NCBI GenBank assembly: GCA_037039685.1
Contig: JAWNGF010000008.1
Coordinates: forward strand, 1,178,001-1,242,000
Reading direction: 5' to 3'
Length of the DNA: 64,000 nt
From: Ceratobasidium sp. AG-K
Lineage: Eukaryota; Basidiomycota; Agaricomycetes; Cantharellales; Ceratobasidiaceae
Each line of letters opens with the position of its first letter. Position 1 is the first letter of the stretch. Position numbers and translations under genes: made by a program. The notes beneath the pieces were generated by a model. That model saw nothing but the letters and a program-made list of their open reading frames with translations, was not told the origin of the DNA and did no database searches. This document shows positions 13,701-24,618 of this stretch, piece by piece.

Positions 13701-14060
13701 CCTTTGCCATGACTAAAACTTAAACGTAGTCATGTGTGGCAATTCAAAGAAACATTCGCTTATTCAAGTGGCCGGTCGCTGCAATATATTCTTGGAGCTC
13801 AAACGGCCGAAATGTGCTTGCAGCAGCAGCGTGTTTTGTTTTTCGAGCGAATGAGAAAATCGCACGTAAACCCAGATCGCCAAAATGGCTCCACAAAACG
13901 CGACATGGGTCCCTGGAGGCTCTACGACTTGTCATTACTTACCTCAACGACAAACGTAGAGAAAGCATGTATCAGTCGAGGCAGACCAGCTGACCGCTGC
14001 GCAGACTTCTTTGGCTGAGGTTAATCATTACATGCAAACCTTGGATAAACACGGCCACCC
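10761..14060. other. Intergenic, no gene recognised
   Basis: About 3.3 kb upstream of CBM21 copy B. Many overlapping frames of 60-140 codons occur on both strands, without domains or believable intron chains. The only regular structure seen is a 20-bp tandem repeat near 12.5 kb. The 300-400 bp next to 10760 should contain the promoter of copy B. Confidence 0.45.
12469..12545 (+). repeat. Degenerate 20-bp tandem repeat
   Basis: Units starting TATTCACGACGG, TATTTACGACGG and TATCCACAACGG begin at 12469, 12489 and 12509. A GACGGTACC echo follows up to about 12545. There are two clear copies plus one or two decayed ones. Confidence 0.6.
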
Positions 14061-14374
14061 ATGGACCGAAAGCAAATAATCAACAATCGACGACGTCGGC
14101 GGCGCATGACCTATGATGCCATACCTCGCCCTCGACTGCGAGACCCCGGGTATCGGTGCCTCATCTGTGTTGGCCGAGAGCGCTTGATGCAGGGACTGCG
14201 ACCACTGTGCCCCGATAGGAGGAGACGGACCTTTGACGGAACCGCGCTGTCAGATCTCTACCGTGTGAGCCGCACTCTCGATTGCTGATCGCTGGTAGGT
14301 CAGAATAAAAGAAGAGCGCTGCAGATTACCAGCTTGCTACCACGGGAGCGACTCACGCAAGAGGCTCAGGGCTG

Positions 14375-14623
14375 ATGTACGTTGGAATAACCAAACGTAG
14401 AGTTACCAAACGCATATACAGACTTGGCCAACGCCGACGGCAGCACAAGGCTCTTCGTGGTTCTGGGCCTACGTATGTCTTCCTTTTGTATGAAATAATC
14501 AACTTGGTTGTTATTGAGATCCAAGTCCGGTACCAGGGAGACTATACCCCTTTGCTCATCACCCCAAAAGTGAGGGAGCTTCGCGCGTTTATTGAGGCAC
14601 GTAGGTTCCGTATATTCCGCTAG
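14375..14623 (+). CDS. Unrecognised small basic ORF, faintly GIY-YIG-like
   Basis: This 82-codon frame begins MYVGITKRRVTKRI, continues with a basic RRRQHK block and a hydrophobic VFLLYEIINLVVIEI segment, and ends near RELRAFIEARR. The Y-x-G-x-T start followed by a spaced Arg-rich helix loosely recalls the second half of a GIY-YIG nuclease motif, but the GIY strand is absent and the frame is short. It may be a relic, an exon of a gene I cannot join up, or chance. No neighbouring exon was found with confidence; the basic frame at 14061-14288 is the only candidate. Confidence 0.2.
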   Translation: MYVGITKRRVTKRIYRLGQRRRQHKALRGSGPTYVFLLYEIINLVVIEIQVRYQGDYTPLLITPKVRELRAFIEARRFRIFR

Positions 14624-15105
14624 ATCTAAGCGTAGGTAGTTTACTATTAAAAAACTCAACAAAAGGCTATATTGAACTCTAACTATATGGCTTGAACTGG
14701 ATTTAGTGTTACCCAACATCTGCTGAACAACTTGTCATACTGAGGGCTCATATTGTCGATTTTGCCGCTCGGCGCTTGCATGGTTTCGCCCTCGTGTCCA
14801 TGGCGGTGCGCTTCGTCTTGCCTTTATGGGGCGCACGAAAGCGGGCTTCTCGCCCTGATGAGAGCCCGCTCCACCGCCTAGACCGAGGCGACGTGTATCC
14901 GAGACTCACTATATTCAAATCCAGTGTGTTATTGGGGCCAAAAGGGGGCTGGGCGTGTCAGAAGCCCAGAAAATACAAAGGCAAAATATGATCTTTATAC
15001 GATAGGTGATAAATATATGGGAAATGGGCGAGGGAAATGTACGCATACATGCCCTCCGAATGTGGCTAGGCACGCTAATAATTATACAGTGTCGTCATAG
15101 GTACC
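14624..15105. other. Intergenic, 3' flank of the helicase gene
   Basis: Nothing recognisable. It should contain the 3' UTR and poly(A) site of the leftward helicase gene. Confidence 0.4.
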
Positions 15106-18100
15106 CTATATCCCACTATCAGGCTTTGCCTCTTTTTCGACCTTGCGTACTTTCGGCGCCGAAAAAGAGCCGCCAACGAGATGGCCCATTCCTAACCGTC
15201 TCTTTGCGCCAGTCGCTGTCGACGCAGCGTTTGGGGTTGTACCAGTGGAGATAAAGGTCGGCGGCCGAAAGGCCGAACCTGCTGGTTTGGGCGGTGCCGC
15301 GAATATCTTTGGAGGGGGATTGGTGCTTGCCGTTACTGTCGCAGTGGGTTTAGGCTGAGTAGCAATTGGTGTGGCTGAATGTGGACCAGATAGCGCTGAG
15401 CCAGGATAAGCAAGGCCGTTTGCGCTCTTCTGTCTAATGCTCGTTGCGGAGTCGAATCGAGGCGCAGCTGCAGCGCCACCGTTTACTAGGCCTTTCTTCT
15501 GTCTCGGTTTGTTAAGAGAGCCGAACGCCTCGACAGAGGCAAGCGACAGACTAGTAAAACCCTCGTGCGAAGCCGCAATCGAAGATGGACCTAAAGAATC
15601 AACCTGGGGCATTTAGTCACACTATCTAATTTCGCTATATCACTTACGCATAGCCCGACTAGTATTCGCGGATTCATCGGCTGTGTACTTCCATGCGGGT
15701 GAAGAAGTCTCGTCTGAACCGTTCGAGGCATCAAGCTCGTGATCGCGTAGTCGTGGTATCCGACGACTGTGTGGAGTAGGTCGAGGCCCAGTTAGCATCG
15801 GTGTGATTTGGCGACGGTTGTACCATGTGCTTACAACTCTTTCAGTGCCTTTTGAACAATTTCGTTCACTGGAACAGGCCGCGAGAGAACTTTGCCGAAT
15901 AGGTCGAGCTCATCTTTAGCTAATGACGGAAGATTGCGTTGGAAGAGCGCCTTGAGCGGAACGAATGTCAGCTAGACCAGAAGTGGTTATCTGATGTCGA
16001 GGCATACCGAATCTTGTTGGACAACACACGATACAAACTCGGATAGTGTAGTTTTTCGGGTCTCCCCTAATAGGCGAGGGGGTCATTAGTGAAGATCGCT
16101 GAGAATGCGGGGAGAATGCGCGAACCTCCGACCATCCTAGAGCTCGAGTGGGTGAGATAGAGTAGCGCCTGGGCACGAGTGCATGCGACATAGAGCAGAC
16201 GTCTGTAATAAACTATGCTCAGTTTGGAATCAAAGATGGTAGACATACAAAATACCTCTCTTCTTCTATATCTTCTGCTCTATAAAAGGGATAAGTCCCA
16301 CCTTCCACTAAAAGCCAATCGAAATCTAGCAAATGCTGACAAGACATAATCCATATTTAGCTCACCGGCGGGAACGATTACTACGGGCCATTCTAGCCCC
16401 TTGGCCGCATGGCAGGTAGTTATCGTGACTTTCTGCGGAGTGGCTAAGAAAATATTGGCAGTGTCACCGGGCGCTAAAACATACCCCCTTAGGATCATCT
16501 TCTTGGGTTTCAGTATCTGTAGACAAGAGCGACGCTTGAAGGAACGCTCTCAGTGGTGTCTGCTGGCTGAACTCGTGTTTCGAAAATGAGTAAAACTTGT
16601 GGGACGCGGGCAACGACTCACGCGTCTCTTTTTGGCCTAAGCAATTTCCTGGTCGGAAAATCTGGCGCACTAGGGTTTGGCGGTGGATCTCCCTCGTCGT
16701 CGGTTCCGGTCAAGTCTAACACATCCTCCTCGAGCGGACGTTCAGGCGGAGGGGGTGCAGGAGGTGGAGTAGACTTCGAAAACGAGGCACTTCGCCAATT
16801 TGAGAGAGTTCCTTGCTTCATACCAGTACCCGTCGCCCCTGCTTGTGATGATGATGACCGGCCGTGGCTTGCGCCGGGTACCGGGCGCTTGCTTGCTGGC
16901 AAAGTAGAGCTTTTCGTGCTTGCTGGCTTTGAACTTGAGGACGGGATGCTATTCTTGCTGACGGAAGACTCTCGGCTAGCAATTAGTGCCTCACTCTCCG
17001 ATGGGTATGCACCCAGATCCCCAGTGCCCTCTTCCGTTTCGTCCCAGTCTTCGTCGCCATCGCCATCACCATCACCTTCATCAAAACCTTCGTGCATCTC
17101 GACTCCAGCCGCAAAGTTGACGAGTTCTTGTACGTTCTCCCAACGTGTTTCCCAGTCCGGTTGGGTACGTTTAAGATAGGCTTCATACCCGATGGCGTCC
17201 AGTGTACGTCTGATGAGATCCGCTGCGTGGACGCCCTATCAACGTAAAATTCAGCACGACGCCAATGATGGCAAGCCAGTGCAACAATCGTGAGGATGAT
17301 GAATAGCAATGCCAACGTTGAGCACACGTTTACATTCGAAACCAGGGGCGTGAGATGTCAAGCAGACATTGGATGATAGCGCAAGTAGCACACGCACCTC
17401 TGTAGCCCATGTCCTCAACTGCCTGATAAGTCGTACCAGCTCCGAGACTTTCCGTTTGATCGGTGGTTTAATGTCAGGCGCTGCACCATCGCATATCTGT
17501 TCAATTACATTGAATGCGCTGGTTTTTTCCGAGGTTGCACGAGCAATGATTTCTGCAATTGACTTGTTGATGTCGTCAGCAAAGAGACAGCAGCTGGTTG
17601 ACATAAGTGATAAGGGCGCCTAAATGTAAGCCATACCTTTTCGCCTACCCCTCGCTTGGGTACGTTCACAGCCCTTGAAAATGCGGGGGTAAACGCGGTA
17701 TTGTCTGCTAGTTGTAGATAAACAAGCACATCCTTGACCTCGGCGCGTTCAAAAAACTTGTGCCCGCCGAGAATGCGACTTGGGATACTTTCTTGCTGCA
17801 GCGCAGCTTCAATTACACGCGACAGTGCGTTGAATCGTACTATGAATACACAGCATGCGTAAAACGAGGCATCAAAGTTTAATAGGTGAGTCAGTGGGGC
17901 ACAATTGAGAAGGACTCACGGAGAACCGCGCAATCGCCATACCCGATCATGCCTCCTGAACTTGCTATCACTCTCCTCACCTCGCGAGCGATGAAACTCG
18001 CTTCATGCGGTGCCGATTCAAACTCCCTTAGCAGCGGTGTAGGACCTCGATCGTGGGACGTGAACAATGATTTCTGAACACGCTGCTTGTCTGTGTGGGC

Positions 18101-19451
18101 GCCGTTAGGATATTTTTGGTCAAGGATAATTATTTCAGTACATGCCTTGAGAGACGATGGCGAGGGAAGTGGATACAATTGATCCCGTAGACCGATAATT
18201 CTCCTCCAGGTAAACGGAGCTTGTATCAGGAAAATCTATAGAACGAAGTATGTTAAGCAAATAGCGTTATTTTGAAGTAGTAGAGATCCTTGCCTTTTCG
18301 CATGCGCGCGAGGTTAGTTACGTCTGAAAAAAGGGTCAGTGTCCATTGATGGTGCAGACAGGCGAGTCCGTCACACCTGCGGAGCGCCAACCATAGACTG
18401 AAATTCAGGCGGTAAGTCTTCATAAAATGCTGACAGCTGTCGTGTGTACATACTGGACTGATCCGGATCACCAACTACACTGACATGTCCTTTGCAGGCG
18501 TTTGCAAGTACTTGCATGAGTTGATACTGCATAGTATTCGTATCCTGACTAAGAAAGTGTCGTTGAATGGAATCAGGCGTTATTGCCCGAGTAAACACGA
18601 TGATACTCACAACTCGTCGACCACCACATGTTGTAGTTTTGCAATAGCCCTCGGAGCCGCTTTCAGCACCTTCAGTCCCATGACAAGCAAATCATCGAAG
18701 TCAAGCGCATTCGCCGCCCTTAATACTGCGTCATATTCTTCGTATATATGCGCAACAGCCGCTTGTATCTTGTCCTGAGTCGAGACGGAGGAAGCCACAC
18801 GAAGCATCTCCTGGGGAGACTGACCATTGGCTTTGGCTTTAGAGATAAGAGCCCGCGCAACGGGCTCTTTGAGAACAATGCTGGCCGATTCCAGCTCTGA
18901 GGCATATTTCTGAAGGATAGTGGCTATAGTTTTCTTGCTAGGTTGAATTGATATCATATCTACACACTTGTTTTCCACCACTCACCTTTCATCACTATCA
19001 CATATTGAAAAATTGGTAGGTAATCCTATAGCTGTTCCATATCTACGCAGATAGCTGGATACCATGTAAGTAAAGATACTGCGATGAAGATTTGTGCCTA
19101 CTTTGCGCAGATGGCATGAAAGGTACCAATCACTAGCTGAGCGGTTTGACCTGGTCCAACCAACTTATTCAACCTCACGCGCATTTCTGCCGCTGCTTTA
19201 TTGGTAAATGTTACCGCGCATATCGAAGAGGGTGGTATTCGGTGATTTATGATGAGATTGGCCACGCGACAAGTGAGCACTCGGGTTTTGCCACTTCCTG
19301 GACCGGCCAATATCTGAAGTGCGCCCGATGGTGTGAGAGTGACAGCTAAGAAGGGTGGAGGCCTGGTAAGATATAACGATTTTCATCGGTGAGTGAGCTC
19401 GCCTTTGTATTGAGCCTCATTCAGATTCTGGAGATGTGCCTCCGTGGTCAT
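15106..19451 (-). CDS. SRS2: Srs2-type UvrD/Rep (SF1A) DNA helicase
   Basis: Twenty exons encode about 1051 aa: 19451-19403, 19345-19102, 19054-18986, 18937-18611, 18548-18454, 18397-18377, 18323-18294, 18235-18146, 18090-17920, 17839-17637, 17562-17398, 17235-16622, 16566-16485, 16432-16366, 16307-16256, 16202-16126, 16066-16008, 15971-15835, 15766-15648, 15590-15106. SF1 motifs appear in order: LNEAQYKAVT (Q motif), AGPGSGKTR (Walker A), TFTNKAAAEM (Ia), DEFQDTN (II), GDPDQSIYGWR (III), EENYRSTG (IV), TCHAAKGLEW (V) and LLYVACTRA (VI). YPFYRAEDIEEERR is typical of Srs2. It is expected to translocate 3'-5' on ssDNA and strip Rad51 filaments. Introns 19346-19402, 18236-18293 and 18091-18145 have GC donors, and 17563-17636 ends in AAG. 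Exon 12 holds a disordered insertion of about 160 aa with PIP-like and SIM-like motifs. Confidence 0.9.
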
Positions 19452-20112
19452 CTGAAGTATCGTCGTCGCGCAAGGAAGCCACAATGTCACATGATAAGTC
19501 ACGTGAGTCGGGACTCGCGAGCTGGGTTAGGTGAGCAGCATTTGGGGTTTATCGCAAATGGCGCAAATGTTGGCATGTATGAGTTGCCTTGCAGTTGAAA
19601 TACACCAACAGTGGTGTCACTCGCACTTTAATTACCTAGCCTCTGCAGTGCTAAGCTCAGGTCGAGGGTAAAGGTTTACCCGATAGAGGAAGGGACAAAT
19701 CTTCGGATCACCTTCTCAAGCAACGTAGCCTAGGATACACCTATACTTATGGGTCGTACAGCACAAAAGGGGACATTTTTTCACATTGTAGCTCGCCTTC
19801 GTTTCCATCGACCCTAGCGTGACTAGCAAATCTTCGTTCTACCCTCGTTCTAGCCCTTCTCATACATTCCCACTGGCATAGGAGATACGTGATTGGCTGG
19901 GGTTCAATTGTCGGAGACAATTATTAGTTCGAAATCCTCCACAGCTGGTCATATGCTCGCGGAACGCACGCTTCCAGACCGATTTGGCCAAGACCCAACT
20001 GCGCGCGGTTGAGTCCAGTCAACATGTGCGCGGAGATATAAGTAAAGCACCGCGCATCTTACTCCACTATTTCTACCCACGGGGAGCACCCCTCCACTCA
20101 CCCATCGTCTCC
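19452..20112. other. Divergent promoter region, helicase / tannase A
   Basis: About 660 bp between the start codons of two divergently transcribed genes. No coding frame is convincing. A TATA-like ATATAAG at 20036-20042 lies about 70 nt before the tannase start. Confidence 0.5.
20036..20042 (+). promoter_or_regulatory. TATA-like element of tannase A
   Basis: ATATAAG lies 71 nt upstream of the ATG at 20113, a plausible core-promoter spacing for a fungal secreted-enzyme gene with a short leader. Confidence 0.4.
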
Positions 20113-22616
20113 ATGTTTCCAAGCTGGCTCCCTATCTCGATCGCCCTGCTGCAACAGGTCTCTGAAAGCCTCGGAAAACCATTAGATTGTCCAGGCCTCT
20201 TCAACTTTTCTAAAACCGTTGTCAAGGGGTTTCAGCCATACGTTTCTTCTATGTGAGCGCCTTGTTCCAGTCTACTCGACTCATACTTACGTGGTATCAG
20301 CCATCCTGCCAATGTAACTTTCGTACCAGTCGGGAATCCGGCATATCCAGCGCCTGTGCCGGACCTACCAGAGTTCTGTCGGTTTGGTGGCGAATTTAAT
20401 ACGTCATCCATCTCAAGAGTGTGGTTTGAAGTGTGGCTCCCAAAGGCTGAGCAGTGGAATGGTGGGTCTTATATATCACCGCATAATTTCAGGCGCTTCA
20501 TCTGAGTGGGCTCTAATCACTAGGTCGTTTTGCCTTCGTGAGTCATGTTGTGTGTTGAAAGCCATCGGCTCAGCTAATGTTTCGGCCAATTTCAGGTCGG
20601 AAATGGCGGCGTAAGATGATGTTACCTCAATATAGCTGGATGAAATTCTAACGGCACTTATTTTTAGGATGCTGGTGGAGTGAACTACGCGGTAAGTAAG
20701 AGTGCCTATGTCTTTGGTCATCCAAGTAATGGGCTTGAAAGGATATGGGAATCCCACTGGCTAAATATGGCTTCGCAGTTGCAAGCACAAATACTGGTGC
20801 GTCTGAACTGATATTTCGTTCTAGCCGCTATCTGACCGCTTGTCATAGGTCATAACGGGTATGACTTTACTAACTCATGTAAACTTCGGGCTCGGTTCAT
20901 CTCAAAGACTTCACAGAACTGCATTCGATGGAACTTTCGCTATCTCCAATCCAGAGTCACAGGTTAACCCAATCTCCTTGTATCGGATAGAAAACCTCAC
21001 GCAATTTATTGACACAGATTGACTTTGGACATCGAGCAGTTCATCTGAGTACTACATTTGCCAAGGCGATCGCCAAACAATACTACGGACGAAAGCCCGC
21101 ATATAACTATTGGATTGGATGTTCAAGCGGAGGAAAACAGGGTAAGTGAATAGGAGAATACATAATGATGTCCAATTGAACACCCTCAATAGGGGTGAAA
21201 TCTGCTCAGATGTACCCGGAAGACTTTGACGGTGTGATTGCCGGAGCCCGTACGTAGAACACATTTCTGACATAAATCTGTGCCTAACACTCGTTACAGC
21301 TGCTCAATGGTGGCCTCATCTGTGAGTAGGCTTGGCTGCGTGACACATATATGATACAGATTGACTCGATAACCTTCATAGAAACGGCTTCACAACTCAC
21401 GTCAACCTACTCAATGCGAACGAAACTACTCCCGGGGCTGTCATCCCGCCGGCGTTCTTTGGAGCACTGTACCCAGAGGTAATCTCCCAATGCGACAAAT
21501 TGGACGGCGTATCTGATGGAATCATCAACAACGTGAGTCACCGCGTCGGTTGGTAGGATAAATGTCTAACCCAGGATGTTTTCAGCCACGGACATGCAGA
21601 CCTGACCTGTCACGGGTTGCGTGTAGTTCTTCGAATGGGTCACAGTATGTCAACTCGACGAATTGCTTGTCCGATTCGCAGATGGTAACACTCAAGGCAA
21701 TCTATACAAATTGGACCTCGACATCTGGAAAGCTCCTGTTTCCGACCTTCGAGCCCGGTAGTGAGTTTGGTTGGTCTGGTACGGTCAACGGTGTGCCTTT
21801 CGGACCCGCTCGTGAGTTTTTGTACCGCATATAGTCACGCTGGCGGAGACTAACTATCGCCTAGCCGATTATTTCTCCTACCAAGTGTTGAACAAGACAT
21901 CTGTGTCGTAAGTTGTCATGTAAGCTAGTGCTGTGCTAGTGCTAATGATAGTTCAGTCAGTTGCGGATTAACGAAACCGAGCTTCAGCGGCTCACGGCTA
22001 TCGCAGATGTCACGGACCCAGGACAAACCAACGCAATCGACCCCAACTTGAAGCCTTTCTTCAAACGCGGTGGAAAACTAATCCAGTACCACGGTTTCGC
22101 CGACCCGCTCATCCCGTGAGTCCGCTGTTCCTTCCCGCTTCAAACCAGGATCACTTATGTTACGACCAGATCCGGAAGCTCGCTCTGGTACTATGAGCAT
22201 GTACGCACCTACTTTAAAAACGCAGACCTGAGCAACAACTACCGCTTATTCATGCTCCCTGGCGTTGGACACTGTGCTGGAGGTCCAGGCGCAGATGCTT
22301 TTGGAGGACCTTCACAAAGGAGTGCCTCACAGGGAAGCGGGGGGCAATCGCTCTCATTTGATGCCGAGCACGATATGATCTTGGCAGCAATCAAGTGGGT
22401 TGAAAAGGGAGTGGCACCCAAGGCGCTGGTTGGCGCGAAATACGTAAACGGCGACCGCACACTGGGCACTGCGTTCACACGTTTGTTTTGCCCGTATCCT
22501 CAGGTATGTGCAGCTTTTTATCTTTAAAGGCCGCAAACTGACCACGTTATGTGCAGGAGGCAGTGTACCGTGGTGGAGACGTCAACAAAGCGAGTAGCTA
22601 CTCGTGCAAACCGTGA
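20113..22616 (+). CDS. Tannase/feruloyl esterase family protein, copy A
   Basis: I trace seventeen exons separated by 16 short introns. The product starts with a secretory leader (MFPSWLPISIALLQQ...) and ends YSCKP. Catalytic landmarks of the family are present: the Ser elbow GCSSGGKQG with Cys directly before Ser, the acid in GFADPLIP, and GVGHCAGGPG with Cys directly after His, which is the CS-D-HC arrangement of tannases and feruloyl esterases. The family hydrolyses ester bonds of gallotannins or hydroxycinnamates on plant polymers, outside the cell; the exact substrate cannot be told from sequence. All 16 donors I placed are GT. The intron before DMGIPLAKYGFAV ends in AAG. A close paralogue lies at 26789-29275 on the other strand with introns at matching positions. 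Confidence 0.88.
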
Positions 22617-22724
22617 TTGTAGGGTCGCGAAGCCTGAGTGAGGCCAGAATGAAGGGGAGAATACAATATCTTGGAGCCCCTAGTACTTTTATCTCAGAAC
22701 GTAATGTATGATGCGAACGAATTG

Positions 22725-24395
22725 TTATGCGATCCCGAAGGAGGGTATCCAATACGGCAAGCCCCTATCCGTGATCCTCACGGTCCGGCCAGACATGTTC
22801 ATGACCTCGAACCCATGATCGATGTAGAGCTCAGGAACTGTATTCGCGAACCATGCTCGGACGTCGTTTGAAATTTGAGAGTGAAAGTCGACCTCCATGT
22901 TGGGCGTGGTGATTATGGACTCTTCCTCATAAACGGGACATTGGCCTATCCTCAGCCAGGTGATCAGATGAGTAGACAAGATCCGGCGCAGTCCTTGGGT
23001 GGTCATGCACCATTGGTGAAGGCGAAGACATTGAAGGCTTGATTGGGTGGAGGATGTATCTGGAGGACAAAACAGGCCGATGACTTGGTCGCTGTACAAA
23101 CGGGTGTACGAAAGATTCAGCGTGTGTGGATGCTTGAACGAGGATAGAAATCGACCCAGACGTTTAGCCAGAAGATACATATTTTCCACTCTCAAGGACA
23201 ATGCACCAATACTGTATGGTTCGTACCAAGGTTCTATCAGGTCGAAAGTCTTTTCGGGACGAAAATTCTGGCCGGGGAACAATTATATCGACCAAGTACC
23301 GTAGTTGGTTCAAGAAAATCCAGTTAATACTCAGGTGGGTAAGCTTTGGCATTCCTATCGGAGCGAGGCGTGCTCGTGGGTCTCTAAATACAAACCCAAC
23401 CCGGAACAATTGGAGCGTGCGGAGCTCTGGGCAAGCAGCAAGCATGTCGTGAAACTGGTGCGCCAATGGGACCTCCTTGTTGTTAACCACCATCTGGCTC
23501 AGCTTCAAGTCTCGGAGGCCTGAAAATGATGTTCGATGCCGGTCAAATGGGAGGTTGGAGAGTTTGAGGGAATGCGGATGAAGCCTGGAATAGAGCAGCT
23601 CTAGGTCCGATGCGCTATAGACGAATTCTGGATTATGAGAGCCCCCGGTGTTGGCCAACCTGACTGCTAGACTTGTTGAGTTACCAAAGTTGTGGATCCA
23701 GGCGTACATGAGATAGTTGGCAGTTGCCTGGTGGTGGAGCACCAAGTTCAGGCTGGTAAGTGTGCAGTGGCGAAGGTTCTCGGGGAGAAGAGCCAGGTTT
23801 ACAGGGTTGTCCCATCTTTGCAAACTATGTGGAGATCGATTGGGATGTCGTTGGCACGCTGGGCGACAAGCTTCGTGTACTCTGTCACGACGTGGCGACC
23901 GGACACAATTAAAAGATCGATATGAGACCAAAACGAGGGAGTGTGGGTAACAATGTGACGCCATGAGGAGCAGACGCTCGAGAATATCGGCGCATAACGG
24001 GTTTCGTTGACGTCCTTCCGAGTTGCCCTGGCTTCAACCCACAATCACGGTGTGTATGGTCCCGCCGCGTCATAATACTGAATATACGACAAAGAATGTC
24101 TTCCGAAAGCTTGTTTACTGGTGCAATCTCCACTGAGTTAAGCTTGGCGCAGTCGATGGATAGACTTTGGCCATCTTGGGAGGTCTCCTCGAGTGCGACA
24201 CCAAGCGATGTGAGGTTCGTTTACAAGCTGACATAGCTGGATAGTACGCCATATGGAGGATTGGTTTCGTTGTGAAGCGCTGAAGACTCGCTAAATTCTT
24301 GGATGGCTTTTGCAAGTTGTGTCTGGGCTGCGTGCCACCGCTCGAACGCACGTCCAAACGAGCGCCGGGAGTAGAGTTGTTGCTGCCCATGGCTC
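22725..24395 (-). pseudogene. Decayed F-box / leucine-rich-repeat-like gene
   Basis: Read leftward, the N-terminal region runs ERWHAAQTQLAKAIQEF and then ...LSEDILCRIFS, the F-box core, as in the expanded F-box families of Rhizoctonia-like fungi. The frame has an in-frame TAA at 24231-24233 and shifts near 24050 (F-box to RYAPIFSSVCSSWRHIV). It shifts again near 23800 (to NLALLPENLRHCTLTSL) and near 23275, where one extra C in a CCCC run separates VDIIV from PGQNFRPEK. The last frame ends at 22725. With one nonsense codon and at least three shifts, this is a pseudogene or a badly assembled gene. Intact relatives act as substrate adaptors of SCF ubiquitin ligases. Confidence 0.7.
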
Positions 24396-24618
24396 CTGTG
24401 TGCTTAACATCAGGGAGTCCGTATCAGCTCGGTTCAGACATACCTCGCATTCACTCATATTTATAGCCTAGTAATTTGGTCGATTTCAGCGCAGCGTAAA
24501 TTTGCAATTCGGACTCGGCAGCTGACCTAAGCCGTGGCTGTTCGTGTTCGCGTGGATCGACAACACTAGATAAAGACTCGGGTTGCTCCACGCTCATTTG
24601 AATCCCTATCCCTTCACC

